A DNA stretch of 64,000 nt, taken from NCBI RefSeq assembly GCF_013085255.1, contig NZ_JABFCX010000003.1:124001-188000 (forward strand), written 5' to 3'. This stretch comes from Parvularcula mediterranea (GTDB lineage Bacteria > Pseudomonadota > Alphaproteobacteria > Caulobacterales > Parvularculaceae). The position numbers and the translations under genes were made by a program. The notes beneath the pieces are model-generated. The model had not been told where the DNA came from and did no database searches. It was given only the letters and a program-made list of their open reading frames with translations. Positions 44,027-52,805 of the stretch are shown in pieces. Position 1 is the stretch's first letter; each line of letters starts with the position of its first letter.

Positions 44027-44455
44027 ATGGAAATCATTCTTCCGCAGGTCGGGGTCGCTGCTGCCGTGATCGCCGTCACGGCCATCATCCATGCCATCTT
44101 CACGATGATCATTCGCGGCTTTGCGCGCATCAAGGATGATCCCAAGGGAGTGATGGACGACCTCGGCGGTGTCATTCGCTTGACCGTCGTGTCCCTCTGG
44201 TTGATCGCGGCGCACGCGCTTTCGGCTGGGGCTTGGGCGTTGGCGTATGTGAAGGTCGGGATCAGCCAGACCTTCGCCGACGCGCTCTACTTCGCCCTCA
44301 GCACCTACACGACCCTCGGCTTCGGCGATGTCCTCGCGCCGGAGGAGTGGCAGCTCCTGACAGGCTTCGCGTCGATGAACGGGCTTCTCATGTTCGGTCT
44401 GTCGGCGGCTGTCCTGGTGGATGCCGCTGCCCGGATCAGGACTCCCAGCCGTTAA
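44027..44455 (+). CDS. Small ion channel of the two-pore-helix (Ion_trans_2) type
   Basis: 142 residues with hydrophobic segments near 6-28, 50-75 and 108-131. A pore loop between the last two carries a potassium-filter-like Thr-Leu-Gly-Phe-Gly-Asp at 96-101 (STYTTLGFGDVLAP). It is a minimal inner-membrane channel subunit, presumably tetrameric, without a regulatory RCK domain. The ATG at 44027 has GAAGGGG upstream; GTG 44012 is possible. The ion specificity of the LGFGD filter variant is uncertain. Confidence 0.85.
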   Translation: MEIILPQVGVAAAVIAVTAIIHAIFTMIIRGFARIKDDPKGVMDDLGGVIRLTVVSLWLIAAHALSAGAWALAYVKVGISQTFADALYFALSTYTTLGFGDVLAPEEWQLLTGFASMNGLLMFGLSAAVLVDAAARIRTPSR

Positions 44456-44587
44456 TCCGGTCACGGAAAAAGTTCCATGACGCATTCGTGTAGCGGAACT
44501 CTTCCGAGAGACGGAACGGAGGCGCCTCCAAAGCATTGTTTCCCGTGAGTGAATAAACTCGATCGCATTCGTAGAGTGGGGAACACA

Positions 44588-45145
44588 GTGTTTAAACGTT
44601 ATCTCGCCGCAACAGCGGCAACCATCGCCCTCGGTCTTGGATCAGCCAACGCCGCCCTCATCGAGGACGAAGTCTTCGACGGCGCGGAGCTCGGCTTTGG
44701 CCAGGTCCTCAATGGTTCGGACATGTTCCAGTTCCTGCTCCGTAATCTGAGCACGGACAGTCTGGACATTCTTGTCGAGATCTCCGCCAGCGGCGACCTC
44801 GACAATCTCGAGAACATCCGCGTTGGCCTCGGCATTGGCGACGATGTCGAAGACAATGACGGCACCTTCGAAGATGCCACTGAGAGCCTGACGGTTGTTC
44901 CGCGCGACATGGGCGACCCGCAACGGGGCTCGGCCTTCTTCCTGTTCGAAGACTTCACCACGGAAGAAGCCTTCTCCGTATACGTTGCAGGCGCTGAAGA
45001 GTTCGACGGCCCGACGCCGTTCACCGTCAGCATCTTTGCTGAAGGTTCGAACCCTGACCTCAATGAAATCCCTGTCCCGGGTGCGGCGCTCCTCCTAGGC
45101 ACCGCGCTTGCAGGCTTCGGCATCGCTCGCCGCCGCAAGGTCTAA
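44588..45145 (+). CDS. Secreted protein with PEP-CTERM-like (VPxPGA) sorting tail
   Basis: 185 residues. The signal peptide ends SANA, the mature part is acidic and beta-rich (DGTFEDATESLTVV, FLFEDFTTEEAFSVYVAG), and the tail is VPVPGA-like, then a hydrophobic helix, then RRRKV. It is likely an exosortase substrate, like the protein at 15.8 kb. Start GTG 44588 is preferred over 44549, because GGGGAA precedes it and it begins the signal peptide directly (FKRYLAATAATIALGLG). A strong terminator follows. Confidence 0.85.
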   Translation: MFKRYLAATAATIALGLGSANAALIEDEVFDGAELGFGQVLNGSDMFQFLLRNLSTDSLDILVEISASGDLDNLENIRVGLGIGDDVEDNDGTFEDATESLTVVPRDMGDPQRGSAFFLFEDFTTEEAFSVYVAGAEEFDGPTPFTVSIFAEGSNPDLNEIPVPGAALLLGTALAGFGIARRRKV

Positions 45146-45181
45146 CCAGGGCAACCAAGCTCGCCGATCGCATGTCGAGCG

Positions 45182-45213
45182 ACCCGCGTCTCTTCTGGAG
45201 GCGCGGGTTTTTT
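45182..45213 (+). terminator. Rho-independent terminator after the CTERM gene
   Basis: Stem ACCCGCG/CGCGGGT with a 13-base loop and a T6 tail, ending at the last base of the convergent queG gene, so it may serve both directions. Confidence 0.85.
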
Positions 45214-46239
45214 CTATAGGCGCGCCAGGGCCCAGCGAGCAGCCTCCGCGACGACCTCTGACGGGTCTTCCGCAAGGCGCTCCGCATCCGGACGAAGGCC
45301 CGCATCGCTCGAGTTTCCGATGGCGATGGCGACGTTCCGCAAGAACCGGTCCCGACCGATCCGCTTGACGGGCGACTTGCGGAAAAGCTTGCGAAACGCC
45401 TCGTCGTCGAGCTTTGACAGCTCCGACAGGGAAGGGGCTTCGAGCTCTTCCCGTGCATGGAACGCCGCTTCGGAAGCGCGGGCTGCGAACTTGTTCCACG
45501 GGCAGACGGCAAGGCAGTCGTCGCAGCCATAGATCCGGTTGCCCATTGCCGCCCGAAACTCCTCCGGGATCGGACCTTTATGCTCGATCGTCAGGTAGCT
45601 GATGCAGCGTCTGGCATCGAGGCGATAGGGCCCCGGGAAAGCATCTGTAGGGCAGACATCAAGACACGCCCGGCAGCTGCCGCAGTGGTCGATTTCCGGT
45701 TCATCCGCAGGCAGATCGAGCGCCACGTAGATCGCGCCGAGGAACAGCCAGCTGCCATGATCGCGGCTCACAAGGTTCGTATGCTTGCCCTGCCAACCAA
45801 TGCCGGCCTGCTGACCAAGCGGTTTCTCCGCGACGGGGGCTGTGTCCACGAAGACCTTCAGCTGGCAGTTCCAGGTCTCGCCAATCCAGCGGCCGAGACG
45901 CTTCAGCCGCTTCTTGATGACGTCGTGATAATCATCACCCTGCGCATAGCAGGAGATGTTCGCTTTCGTCCGCTCCCGGAGTTTCTCCATGGGATCGGTC
46001 TCGGGACCGTAATTCATGCCAAGGGCGATGACAGATTGCGCGCCGTCCCAGAGCAGCTTCGGCTGGGCGCGCTTCTCCGCGCGATCCTCCAGCCATTCCA
46101 TCGTGCCATGATGGCCGAGGCTCAAAGCCTCCTGCAGCCGCGCGCCGACCTCTGCCGGTAGCTCAGCGCGCGTGAAACCGACGGCGTCGAAGCCGAGATC
46201 CGACGCCTCTTTCCTGATCCGCTCAGCGGCGTCGGTCAC
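45214..46239 (-). CDS. queG: Epoxyqueuosine reductase
   Basis: QueG reduces epoxyqueuosine to queuosine in tRNA using cobalamin and two 4Fe-4S clusters. The 341 residues show the N-terminal cobalamin domain with [24 protein letters not shown], then [16 protein letters not shown] and [14 protein letters not shown] cluster motifs, and a short C-terminal HEAT-like region. Cytoplasmic. The start overlaps the cysQ stop by 4 bases. Confidence 0.96.
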   Translation of the reverse strand: MTDAAERIRKEASDLGFDAVGFTRAELPAEVGARLQEALSLGHHGTMEWLEDRAEKRAQPKLLWDGAQSVIALGMNYGPETDPMEKLRERTKANISCYAQGDDYHDVIKKRLKRLGRWIGETWNCQLKVFVDTAPVAEKPLGQQAGIGWQGKHTNLVSRDHGSWLFLGAIYVALDLPADEPEIDHCGSCRACLDVCPTDAFPGPYRLDARRCISYLTIEHKGPIPEEFRAAMGNRIYGCDDCLAVCPWNKFAARASEAAFHAREELEAPSLSELSKLDDEAFRKLFRKSPVKRIGRDRFLRNVAIAIGNSSDAGLRPDAERLAEDPSEVVAEAARWALARL

Positions 46240-47030
46240 TCTCCGCCGACGGCGAGGAAGTGCGGATTGTCGAAGCCGCGATCTTCCTTGCCATAGGAGA
46301 GGGGCGCGCCGCGTTCCTGATCGTCAAAGACATAGACTTCGCCGCCAGCTGCCTTGAGCACCGCATGGGCTGCCGCCGTATCCCACTCCATCGTCCGGCC
46401 GAGGCGCGGGTAGAGGTCAGCCTTGCCTTCAGCGATGGCGCAGAACTTGAGCGATGAGCCTGCTGGCATGACGTCGGTGACGCCGAGGCGCTCGAGCATC
46501 TTCTGGGTCTCTTCGGAGCCGTGGGAGCGCGACGTCATCGCGACGGCTCCACTCTCAGGACGGGCGCGGACGGAGATAGCATCAGGCGCGCTCTGGGCAT
46601 TGCCCGTCTCAAAATCGATCATCTGCAGCGTTGCGCCTTCACCGGCGATGCCGACGAAGAGCTTGCCGAGCGCTGGGACGGTGACGACACCCATGGTCGG
46701 GACGCCATTCTCGATCAGCGCGATGTTGACCGTAAACTCATCGGTGCCGGTGACGAACTCCTTGGTGCCATCGAGCGGGTCCACGAGGAAGAAGCGCTCA
46801 TGCGCCTTCGGGACCTGACCGCCCGCCACGCTCTCTTCGGCGATGACAGGAATATCGCCAGCAAACTCCTTGAGATGTGAAAGGATCGCTTCCTCGCCGC
46901 GCTCATCGGCTTCGGTCACCGGCGAGCCATCGCCCTTGGTCCGTGCGTCCGCACCGCGGCGGTAGACCTCGAGGACGACACGGCTGCCTTCAATGGCGGC
47001 GTCCGCCATGACTTTACTGAGTTCGCTCAT
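46236..47030 (-). CDS. cysQ: 3'(2'),5'-bisphosphate nucleotidase CysQ (inositol-phosphatase superfamily)
   Basis: CysQ hydrolyses the PAP by-product of sulfate assimilation and sulfotransfer to AMP. The 264 residues hold the lithium-sensitive phosphatase motifs: [22 protein letters not shown] and [10 protein letters not shown]. It is translated ahead of queG with a 4-base overlap. A second, more distant family member lies at 62.4 kb. It sits close to the sulfolipid-type gene sqdB, but on the opposite strand, so a shared sulfur role is only suggestive. Confidence 0.92.
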   Translation of the reverse strand: MSELSKVMADAAIEGSRVVLEVYRRGADARTKGDGSPVTEADERGEEAILSHLKEFAGDIPVIAEESVAGGQVPKAHERFFLVDPLDGTKEFVTGTDEFTVNIALIENGVPTMGVVTVPALGKLFVGIAGEGATLQMIDFETGNAQSAPDAISVRARPESGAVAMTSRSHGSEETQKMLERLGVTDVMPAGSSLKFCAIAEGKADLYPRLGRTMEWDTAAAHAVLKAAGGEVYVFDDQERGAPLSYGKEDRGFDNPHFLAVGGE

Positions 47031-47168
47031 AGATATTCCCCCGACCTAGGTGGTACGATTCAGACATTCGCTAGCAGTGTTTGCTAGAGGTACGAAGCTT
47101 GCCTAAGGGTTTAAGTGTGTGCGGTGCGATAGGAAGCGTAGCGTAGGGTTTTTGGGGATTCCGAGGTC

Positions 47169-48608
47169 ATGTCTCTGACCACGACTGACGAAATGGACGA
47201 AGTCCGCCGCAAGCGGCGCGGGATTTCCCGCGACGTCTGCTCGGATATCGTTGCTGCTGTCGTTGCGACCCTGATCACCGCTGCTGGCGCTGCCGCGACC
47301 CCGTTTGCCACCATCGTGACGCTGCCTGACGGCTTCCTGCAGGAGCCGAACACCGTCGTCCTGATGTCGGCGGGCTTCCTCACCAGCCTCATCTATGTCG
47401 AGGCCCTGCGCCAGGGCGGCTATTTCCGCTTCGACCAGATGCTCGATCCATGGGGTACGCTGCGCGGTGTCGTCTGGCGGTTCGGGCTCATCCTGCTCAG
47501 CTTCATCGCGGCTTGCTACTCGCTCGGACTGACGCAGCTCCTGTCACGCGGATGGCTGATCGTCTGGGCGGTGCTCTCGGCCATTCTCATCATCATCTCG
47601 CGCTTCATCATCGCGCGGGTGCTCAAGCGCCTGTCCGCTGCGGGAGGTCTCCTCTGCCGCAGGCTCGTCTTCGTCGGCGCGCCTGCGAGGACCAACACGA
47701 TCGCCGGAAAGGCTTCCATGACCGAAGCCAGCGTCGACATCGTCCGGAGCTTCGATCCCTCCGGCCTTCAGTCGCCCAGCACCAAAGAGTTCATGCAGCT
47801 CCAGAAGCTGGTGGAAGACGGCATGGTCGACGACATCGTCGTCTGTCCGCAGGGCGATGACGACGACAAGTCGATGGCCAATCTCCTCGATCAGCTCCGC
47901 CGCCTTCCTGTCCATGTCAGCCTCGGCCCGAATCCCCTCTGGCTGCAGCGCGGGGGCAGGGTCGACGCCATTGGCGATGTGCCGACCTACGTGGTGCAGC
48001 GGCGTCCGATTTCTGGCTGGGATACGTTCACCAAGGCCGTTGAAGACCGCGTGCTCGGCTTCTTGATGCTGCTGGCGCTTTTGCCGGTCATGCTGATCTG
48101 CGCCATCGCCGTGAAGCTCGACAGCAAGGGCCCCGTCTTCTTCGTCCAGCGCCGTCAGGGCATGGCAGGCGATGTCTTCCCGATCATCAAGTTCCGCTCG
48201 ATGAAGGTCATGGAAGATGGCGACGATGTTCAGCAGGCCACCAAGGACGATGACCGCATCACCAAGGTCGGCGGCTTCCTGCGCAAGACATCCCTCGATG
48301 AACTGCCCCAGCTCTTCAACGTCCTGAAGGGCGAGATGAGCCTCGTCGGCCCGCGGCCCCACGCCCTCAAGCATGACGAATACTATTCCGCGCTGATCAA
48401 GGACTACGCCGCCCGTCACCGGGTGAAACCGGGGATGACCGGGTGGGCGCAGGTGAATGGCTTCCGCGGGGAGACAAACGAACCCGAGAAGATGGAGCAG
48501 CGCCTCCGCTACGACCTCGAATACATCGAGAACTGGTCGCTCTGGTTTGACCTGCGGGTCCTGATCAAGACGGTGAAGGCCGTCGCCAAGCCTGAAAACG
48601 CTTACTGA
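47169..48608 (+). CDS. Polyprenyl-phosphate sugar-1-phosphate transferase (WcaJ/PssA-like)
   Basis: 479 residues. Four N-terminal TM segments (about 27-50, 62-80, 103-125, 128-150) precede a CoA-binding-like soluble region, then a TM near 305-325 and the bacterial sugar transferase domain with [30 protein letters not shown]-type core and [10 protein letters not shown]. Such enzymes load the first sugar (often glucose or galactose phosphate) on undecaprenyl phosphate to begin exopolysaccharide assembly. sqdB follows in the same direction after 113 bases. The presence of CTERM proteins fits a matrix-producing organism. Confidence 0.92.
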   Translation: MSLTTTDEMDEVRRKRRGISRDVCSDIVAAVVATLITAAGAAATPFATIVTLPDGFLQEPNTVVLMSAGFLTSLIYVEALRQGGYFRFDQMLDPWGTLRGVVWRFGLILLSFIAACYSLGLTQLLSRGWLIVWAVLSAILIIISRFIIARVLKRLSAAGGLLCRRLVFVGAPARTNTIAGKASMTEASVDIVRSFDPSGLQSPSTKEFMQLQKLVEDGMVDDIVVCPQGDDDDKSMANLLDQLRRLPVHVSLGPNPLWLQRGGRVDAIGDVPTYVVQRRPISGWDTFTKAVEDRVLGFLMLLALLPVMLICAIAVKLDSKGPVFFVQRRQGMAGDVFPIIKFRSMKVMEDGDDVQQATKDDDRITKVGGFLRKTSLDELPQLFNVLKGEMSLVGPRPHALKHDEYYSALIKDYAARHRVKPGMTGWAQVNGFRGETNEPEKMEQRLRYDLEYIENWSLWFDLRVLIKTVKAVAKPENAY

Positions 48609-48721
48609 TCTCGCGTAACATTGCAGCTTCGTAGCATTTGGTCAGATTTCGTGATCTGCCGTTGCGGCAGTGCGACATTCTGCTTAAGAGCCTCGCGATT
48701 TCTCTAAGGGGCGCTTTCTCT

Positions 48722-49921
48722 ATGAAGCTGATGATTCTCGGCGGTGACGGCTTTTGCGGCTGGCCGACGGCACTTCACCTTTCCGCACGCGGTCACGACG
48801 TCATGATCGTCGACAACCTTTCGCGTCGGAAAATCGACGTCGAACTCGAAGTGCAGTCCCTGACACCCATCGCCAGCCTGACGGATCGTCTCGAAGCCTG
48901 GCAGCGGGTCTCCAACAACAAGATCGAAGCGCGCATCCTTGACGTGTCGAAGGACTTCGACGCCTTCACCGCGCTCCTCGCTGACTACAAGCCTGATGCC
49001 GTCGTTCACTTCGCTGAGCAACGCGCCGCGCCCTATTCGATGAAGACCGCGCACCACAAGCGCTACACCGTCGACAACAACCTCAACGCCACCCACAATT
49101 TGCTGGCGGCGATCGTTGAGACCGGCCTCGACATCCATGTGGTCCACCTCGGCACCATGGGCGTCTACGGCTACGGCACCGCAGGGATGCAGATCCCTGA
49201 GGGCTACCTCAACGTGAAGGTCGATGCCGGCGAGAACGGCGAGGTGGAGACGGAAATTCTGTACCCGGCCAATCCGGGCTCGATCTACCACATGACGAAG
49301 ACGCAGGACGCGCTCTTCTTCCAATACTACGCGAAGAACGACAATCTGCGGATCACGGACCTCCACCAAGGCATCGTCTGGGGCACCCAGACCGAAGAGA
49401 CCAAGAAGGATCCGGCGCTCATCAACCGCTTTGACTATGATGGCGACTACGGCACGGTCCTCAACCGCTTCCTCATGCAGGCCGCCATCGGTTATCCGCT
49501 GACCGTGCACGGAACGGGCGGCCAGACCCGCGCCTTCATCCACATTCAGGACACGGTGCGCTGCGTCGAACTCGCCATCGAGAACCCGCCTGAGCGCGGC
49601 GACCGGGTGAAGATCCGTAACCAGATGGTCGAAACCCACCGCGTCCGCGACCTCGCCGACATGATCGCCGAAATGACCGGCGCCGAGATCGACCAGGTCG
49701 ACAACCCGCGCAACGAAGCGGACGAGAACGATCTCCACGTCTCGAACGACAGCTTCATCGAGCTGGGCCTTGATCCGATCACCCTCGACAAGGGCCTCTT
49801 CGAAGAGGTGACCGAGATCACCAAGAAGTTCGCCGACCGCTGCGACCGCCGCCGCATCCCATGCGACTCGCTCTGGACCTCGGTCGACGGCAACCCGAAC
49901 GACCCGAACAAAGGCCGCTGA
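48722..49921 (+). CDS. sqdB: UDP-sulfoquinovose synthase
   Basis: SqdB converts UDP-glucose and sulfite to UDP-sulfoquinovose with a bound NAD. The 399 residues match the family closely: ILGGDGFCGWPTALHLS, NLSRRKID, HFAEQRAAPYSMK, the YxxxK catalytic pair in IYHMTKTQDALFF, and THRVRDLADMI. The usual partner glycosyltransferase genes (sqdX, sqdD/sqdC) for sulfolipid are absent here. The product may instead feed the glycan started by the adjacent sugar transferase. AAGGGG lies 11 bases before the ATG; the frame from 48638 is unsupported. A terminator closes the unit. Confidence 0.95.
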   Translation: MKLMILGGDGFCGWPTALHLSARGHDVMIVDNLSRRKIDVELEVQSLTPIASLTDRLEAWQRVSNNKIEARILDVSKDFDAFTALLADYKPDAVVHFAEQRAAPYSMKTAHHKRYTVDNNLNATHNLLAAIVETGLDIHVVHLGTMGVYGYGTAGMQIPEGYLNVKVDAGENGEVETEILYPANPGSIYHMTKTQDALFFQYYAKNDNLRITDLHQGIVWGTQTEETKKDPALINRFDYDGDYGTVLNRFLMQAAIGYPLTVHGTGGQTRAFIHIQDTVRCVELAIENPPERGDRVKIRNQMVETHRVRDLADMIAEMTGAEIDQVDNPRNEADENDLHVSNDSFIELGLDPITLDKGLFEEVTEITKKFADRCDRRRIPCDSLWTSVDGNPNDPNKGR

Positions 49922-49945
49922 GGTCTATCCTCCGTTCAAAGAGAA

Positions 49946-49972
49946 AAGGCGGCCTCCGGGCCGCCTTTTTTT
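49946..49972 (+). terminator. Rho-independent terminator after sqdB
   Basis: Stem AGGCGGCC/GGCCGCCT with a 4-base loop, followed by T7. Confidence 0.9.
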
Positions 49973-49983
49973 GTGGCTAATGT

Positions 49984-50121
49984 CCGGCTTCCCGGAAAGC
50001 CGAAGGCTTATCCGGGACCCATGGACTGAGATTTCTCAAACGACGGATCGTCAGAACTGGCGCGAGAATGTACAGCGATGGTCCATGGATCCCGGGTTCA
50101 GGCTTCGCCTGCCCCGGGAAG
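49984..50121. repeat. Intergenic palindromic repeat, type A (diverged copy)
   Basis: CCGGCTTCCCGGAAAGCC and TCCGGGACCCATGGACT face, across about 60 bases, GGTCCATGGATCCCGGG and CAGGCTTCGCCTG. This forms a long interrupted palindrome related to 32907-33046 through the CCGGGACCCATG core. It sits between the sqdB terminator and the MFS gene end. Confidence 0.7.
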
Positions 50122-50137
50122 ACGGCGGAGCTAACTC

Positions 50138-51421
50138 TTACGTCCCCTCAGCCCCAACATGCTGTCCACGGAACATGCGGAAGCGCCAGAACATGATCAT
50201 CAGCACCGATCCGCCCATGGCGACCATGACGAGGAACATCTGCGCCGGATCGATCCCAGCGTTCCTGAAGACCGATGCGAGGATCGCGCCGACAGTCGCG
50301 AAGAGGCCGTTGGTCATGTTCGCCACGCCCATGATCCGGGCACTGATCGCCTTCGGCGCATTGGCCTGGAAGCTGGCCAGCATCGGCACCGCGAAGACGC
50401 CGTTCGCCGCTGACGAAATGATGAACAGGGTCATCAGCGGATAGCCCGCCGGACCGAAGAGCTGGAATTCTCCGGTGAAGGGCACGCGCGTGTAGAAATA
50501 GACGCCGATCAGCGCCGCCATGCCAACCATCAGCGCCACGGCAGACATCTGCTTGGGCTCCTTCAGCTTAGGCGCGAGGACGCCCGCGATGATCGAGCCG
50601 AGCCCTGCGCCAAGCGCGAAGAAGGCATTGAGCAACGCGTAGTCCTGGTTCGTGCCGCCCAGCTGGTCGCGCATGAAGATCGGCATGTGGGCGAGGAGAA
50701 AGGCGCCGACGAGCCAGAAATAACCGTTGGCGAGGATCGGCCAGAGCACGCCGGGCGTCTTTCCCGCCTCGCGGAAATAGCGCCACGCGACAGCCGGGAT
50801 ATTCCAATTGATCGGTTCACGTCCCGGAGGCGGAGCCTCAGGCAGTCTGATGGCGAGCAGCCAGCCAATTACGGCGGCACCCACTAGCATCGCGCTGACA
50901 ATCATCCGTCCGTTCTCGACTTCGAAGTAATAGCCCCCGAGCCCGAGACCTGTGACGATGGCGATGAAGGTACCCGCCTGCATGATCCCGTTGGCGCGCG
51001 CGAGGCGGCTCGGCGGGAAGTATTGCGGCATCAGCGCAAAGCGCACCGGCTGGAAAAAGGCCGTCTGTGCACCCATCAATGCGAGGGTCAGGACAAGGGG
51101 AAGGGCCTGCCCGAGGAAGAACCAGAGCGCCGCAAGCGACATCAGGATCAGCTCGAGGAACTTGAGCCTCCTCGCCATGACGTGGCGCGGGACCCGGTCA
51201 GCCATCTGGCCCGAGATCATTGCGAAGGCGAAGATTGGCAGCGTGAAGCCGATGGAGACGATCGTGCCCGCCTCGTTCGCGAGATCGCCGAAGAAGTAGA
51301 AGTCTTCGCCGACAGATACCGTAGCCGCTGCGATGATCGCAACGATCGTCGCGTTCCTGAGGGCATTGTCCGCAAACGCGCCGAAGACCTGGGCGCCGAA
51401 CAGCATCCAGAAGCGGGGCAT
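50138..51421 (-). CDS. MFS transporter, lysophospholipid-transporter (LplT)-like
   Basis: 427 residues with about eleven to twelve TM segments. The opening FGAQVFGAFADNALRNA matches the start of LplT and of the MFS half of acyltransferase fusions, which flip lysophospholipids or acyl chains across the inner membrane. The acyltransferase half is absent here. The A-loop motif GQMADRVPRHVMARR is present. The gene follows ccmE by 16 bases on the same strand and may be part of that transcript. Confidence 0.82.
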   Translation of the reverse strand: MPRFWMLFGAQVFGAFADNALRNATIVAIIAAATVSVGEDFYFFGDLANEAGTIVSIGFTLPIFAFAMISGQMADRVPRHVMARRLKFLELILMSLAALWFFLGQALPLVLTLALMGAQTAFFQPVRFALMPQYFPPSRLARANGIMQAGTFIAIVTGLGLGGYYFEVENGRMIVSAMLVGAAVIGWLLAIRLPEAPPPGREPINWNIPAVAWRYFREAGKTPGVLWPILANGYFWLVGAFLLAHMPIFMRDQLGGTNQDYALLNAFFALGAGLGSIIAGVLAPKLKEPKQMSAVALMVGMAALIGVYFYTRVPFTGEFQLFGPAGYPLMTLFIISSAANGVFAVPMLASFQANAPKAISARIMGVANMTNGLFATVGAILASVFRNAGIDPAQMFLVMVAMGGSVLMIMFWRFRMFRGQHVGAEGT

Positions 51422-51437
51422 ACGGACGAGAGGGGGA

Positions 51438-51887
51438 TCAGTACGCAGGGCCTTGCTCCGCCGCTTCTTCGAGGGCCTTGATCACTTCAGGGGCCTCGTA
51501 GTTCTCGTCGTGGCGGGCAAGGACATTATCCGCGCGGAAGATGCCGTCAGGGCCCATCTTGCCTTGCGCGATGATGCCTTCGTTCTCGGCCACGAGGGCG
51601 GGGAGAATGCCGTCGAAGCTGACAGGTACGCCAGCCTTTCCGTCGGTAATCGTAAAGGTCACGTTCGTGTCTGCCCCTGTCCTCAGGCTGTCCTCCGCGA
51701 CCAATCCTGCCAGCCGCACGTCCCTGTCGCCCAGCTCCTGAGGGCTTGGCAGGGTCGATGGGGCATAGGCGTAAACCTGAGTCTGCGAAATGGCCACAAG
51801 GGAAAGCGCAACCGCGCCTGCGAAGGCGGGCAGCACGATGGTCAGGAACAGCTTGCGCTGGCGGCGTTTCTCATACGGGGTCGCCAT
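51438..51887 (-). CDS. ccmE: Cytochrome c maturation haem chaperone CcmE
   Basis: 149 residues with a single N-terminal TM (about 13-33) and a periplasmic OB-fold. The covalent haem ligand is His126 in ARHDENY, with the conserved Tyr130. CcmE takes haem from CcmC and hands it to the CcmFH ligase during cytochrome c maturation. It begins 3 bases after the ccmD stop. Confidence 0.96.
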   Translation of the reverse strand: MATPYEKRRQRKLFLTIVLPAFAGAVALSLVAISQTQVYAYAPSTLPSPQELGDRDVRLAGLVAEDSLRTGADTNVTFTITDGKAGVPVSFDGILPALVAENEGIIAQGKMGPDGIFRADNVLARHDENYEAPEVIKALEEAAEQGPAY

Positions 51888-51890
51888 CTC

Positions 51891-52001
51891 TCAGCGGTTC
51901 CGCTTCTGAAAACGCCAGAGCGTCCAGCCGACGTAAGTGCCAAGGCTCGTAGCGGAGAGGGCCCAGGCGAGGGCAATATAGGGGGCCATGTTCGGGCTCA
52001 T
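51891..52001 (-). CDS. ccmD: Haem exporter small subunit CcmD
   Basis: 36 residues, MSPNMAPYIALAWALSATSL onward, one TM helix with a basic C-terminus (WRFQKRNR). Size, TM position and place between ccmC and ccmE identify CcmD, which helps release holo-CcmE from the CcmABC complex. The ATG overlaps the ccmC stop by 4 bases. Confidence 0.9.
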   Translation of the reverse strand: MSPNMAPYIALAWALSATSLGTYVGWTLWRFQKRNR

Positions 52002-52777
52002 GACGTCGCCGGAGCCTCCTCGATGGTGGCCGACGAGGCGCGGCGCACGGGCTTTGTCTTGCGCTTCTCGGCGAGGACCGTGTGCACCCGGAGCAGCGTC
52101 ACGAAAGCGAAGATGAGCGTGTAGGCGAGGGCCATGATCAGGAGCGGCCAGAGCATCGAGGCTGGCATCTTCGGCCCGCCCTCGCGAATGACGGTCGCCT
52201 TCTGGTGGAGGCTGTCCCACCAGTCGACGGAGAACTTGATGATCGGTAGGTTCACCGCGCCGAGCATCGCAAGGATGGCCGCCGAACGCGCAGCAACGAA
52301 CTCGCTCTCGATCACCTGCCAGACCGCGATATAGCCGAGATAGAGGAAGACCAGCACCAGCATCGAGGTCAGGCGCGGGTCCCAGTCCCAGAAGACACCC
52401 CACGTCACCTTGCCCCAGAGAGCTCCCGTGACGATGGCCAGCACCGTGAAGAGAAGCCCGATCGGCGCCATCTGACGCGCCGCGACATCGGCAAGGCGGT
52501 GCTTCCAGATGAAGCCAACGAAGCTCGCGACAGCAATGGCAGCGTAGGTCTGGAGCGCCAGCCACGCTGCGGGCACGTGGACATACATGATGCGCACGCT
52601 CTCGCCCTGCCTGAAGTCCGGCGGCGAGAAGAAAAGGCCGAGGGCTGAACCCACGATGACCAGCACCGCCGCTGCCGCGCCGATGGGCATGATCAGAGGC
52701 TTCGTGCGCCGCACGAAGACCTCAGGGTTCGCCAGTTTCTCCAGCCAGTTCGCCATAGGAAGGGTATCGTCTGCCAT
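51998..52777 (-). CDS. ccmC: Haem-handling protein CcmC
   Basis: 259 residues and six TM segments. The tryptophan-rich WWD motif is present as WGVFWDWDPRLTSM, and the flanking haem-ligand histidines appear in MYVHVPAAW and near SLHQK. CcmC loads haem onto CcmE in the periplasm. ccmA and ccmB, usually just upstream, are not in this place; a MATE gene is. The operon therefore begins with ccmC or is read through from rpmE-MATE. Confidence 0.95.
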   Translation of the reverse strand: MADDTLPMANWLEKLANPEVFVRRTKPLIMPIGAAAAVLVIVGSALGLFFSPPDFRQGESVRIMYVHVPAAWLALQTYAAIAVASFVGFIWKHRLADVAARQMAPIGLLFTVLAIVTGALWGKVTWGVFWDWDPRLTSMLVLVFLYLGYIAVWQVIESEFVAARSAAILAMLGAVNLPIIKFSVDWWDSLHQKATVIREGGPKMPASMLWPLLIMALAYTLIFAFVTLLRVHTVLAEKRKTKPVRRASSATIEEAPATS

Positions 52778-52805
52778 GCCGCCCGGGGCAAGGGGATGCG
52801 GCGTT

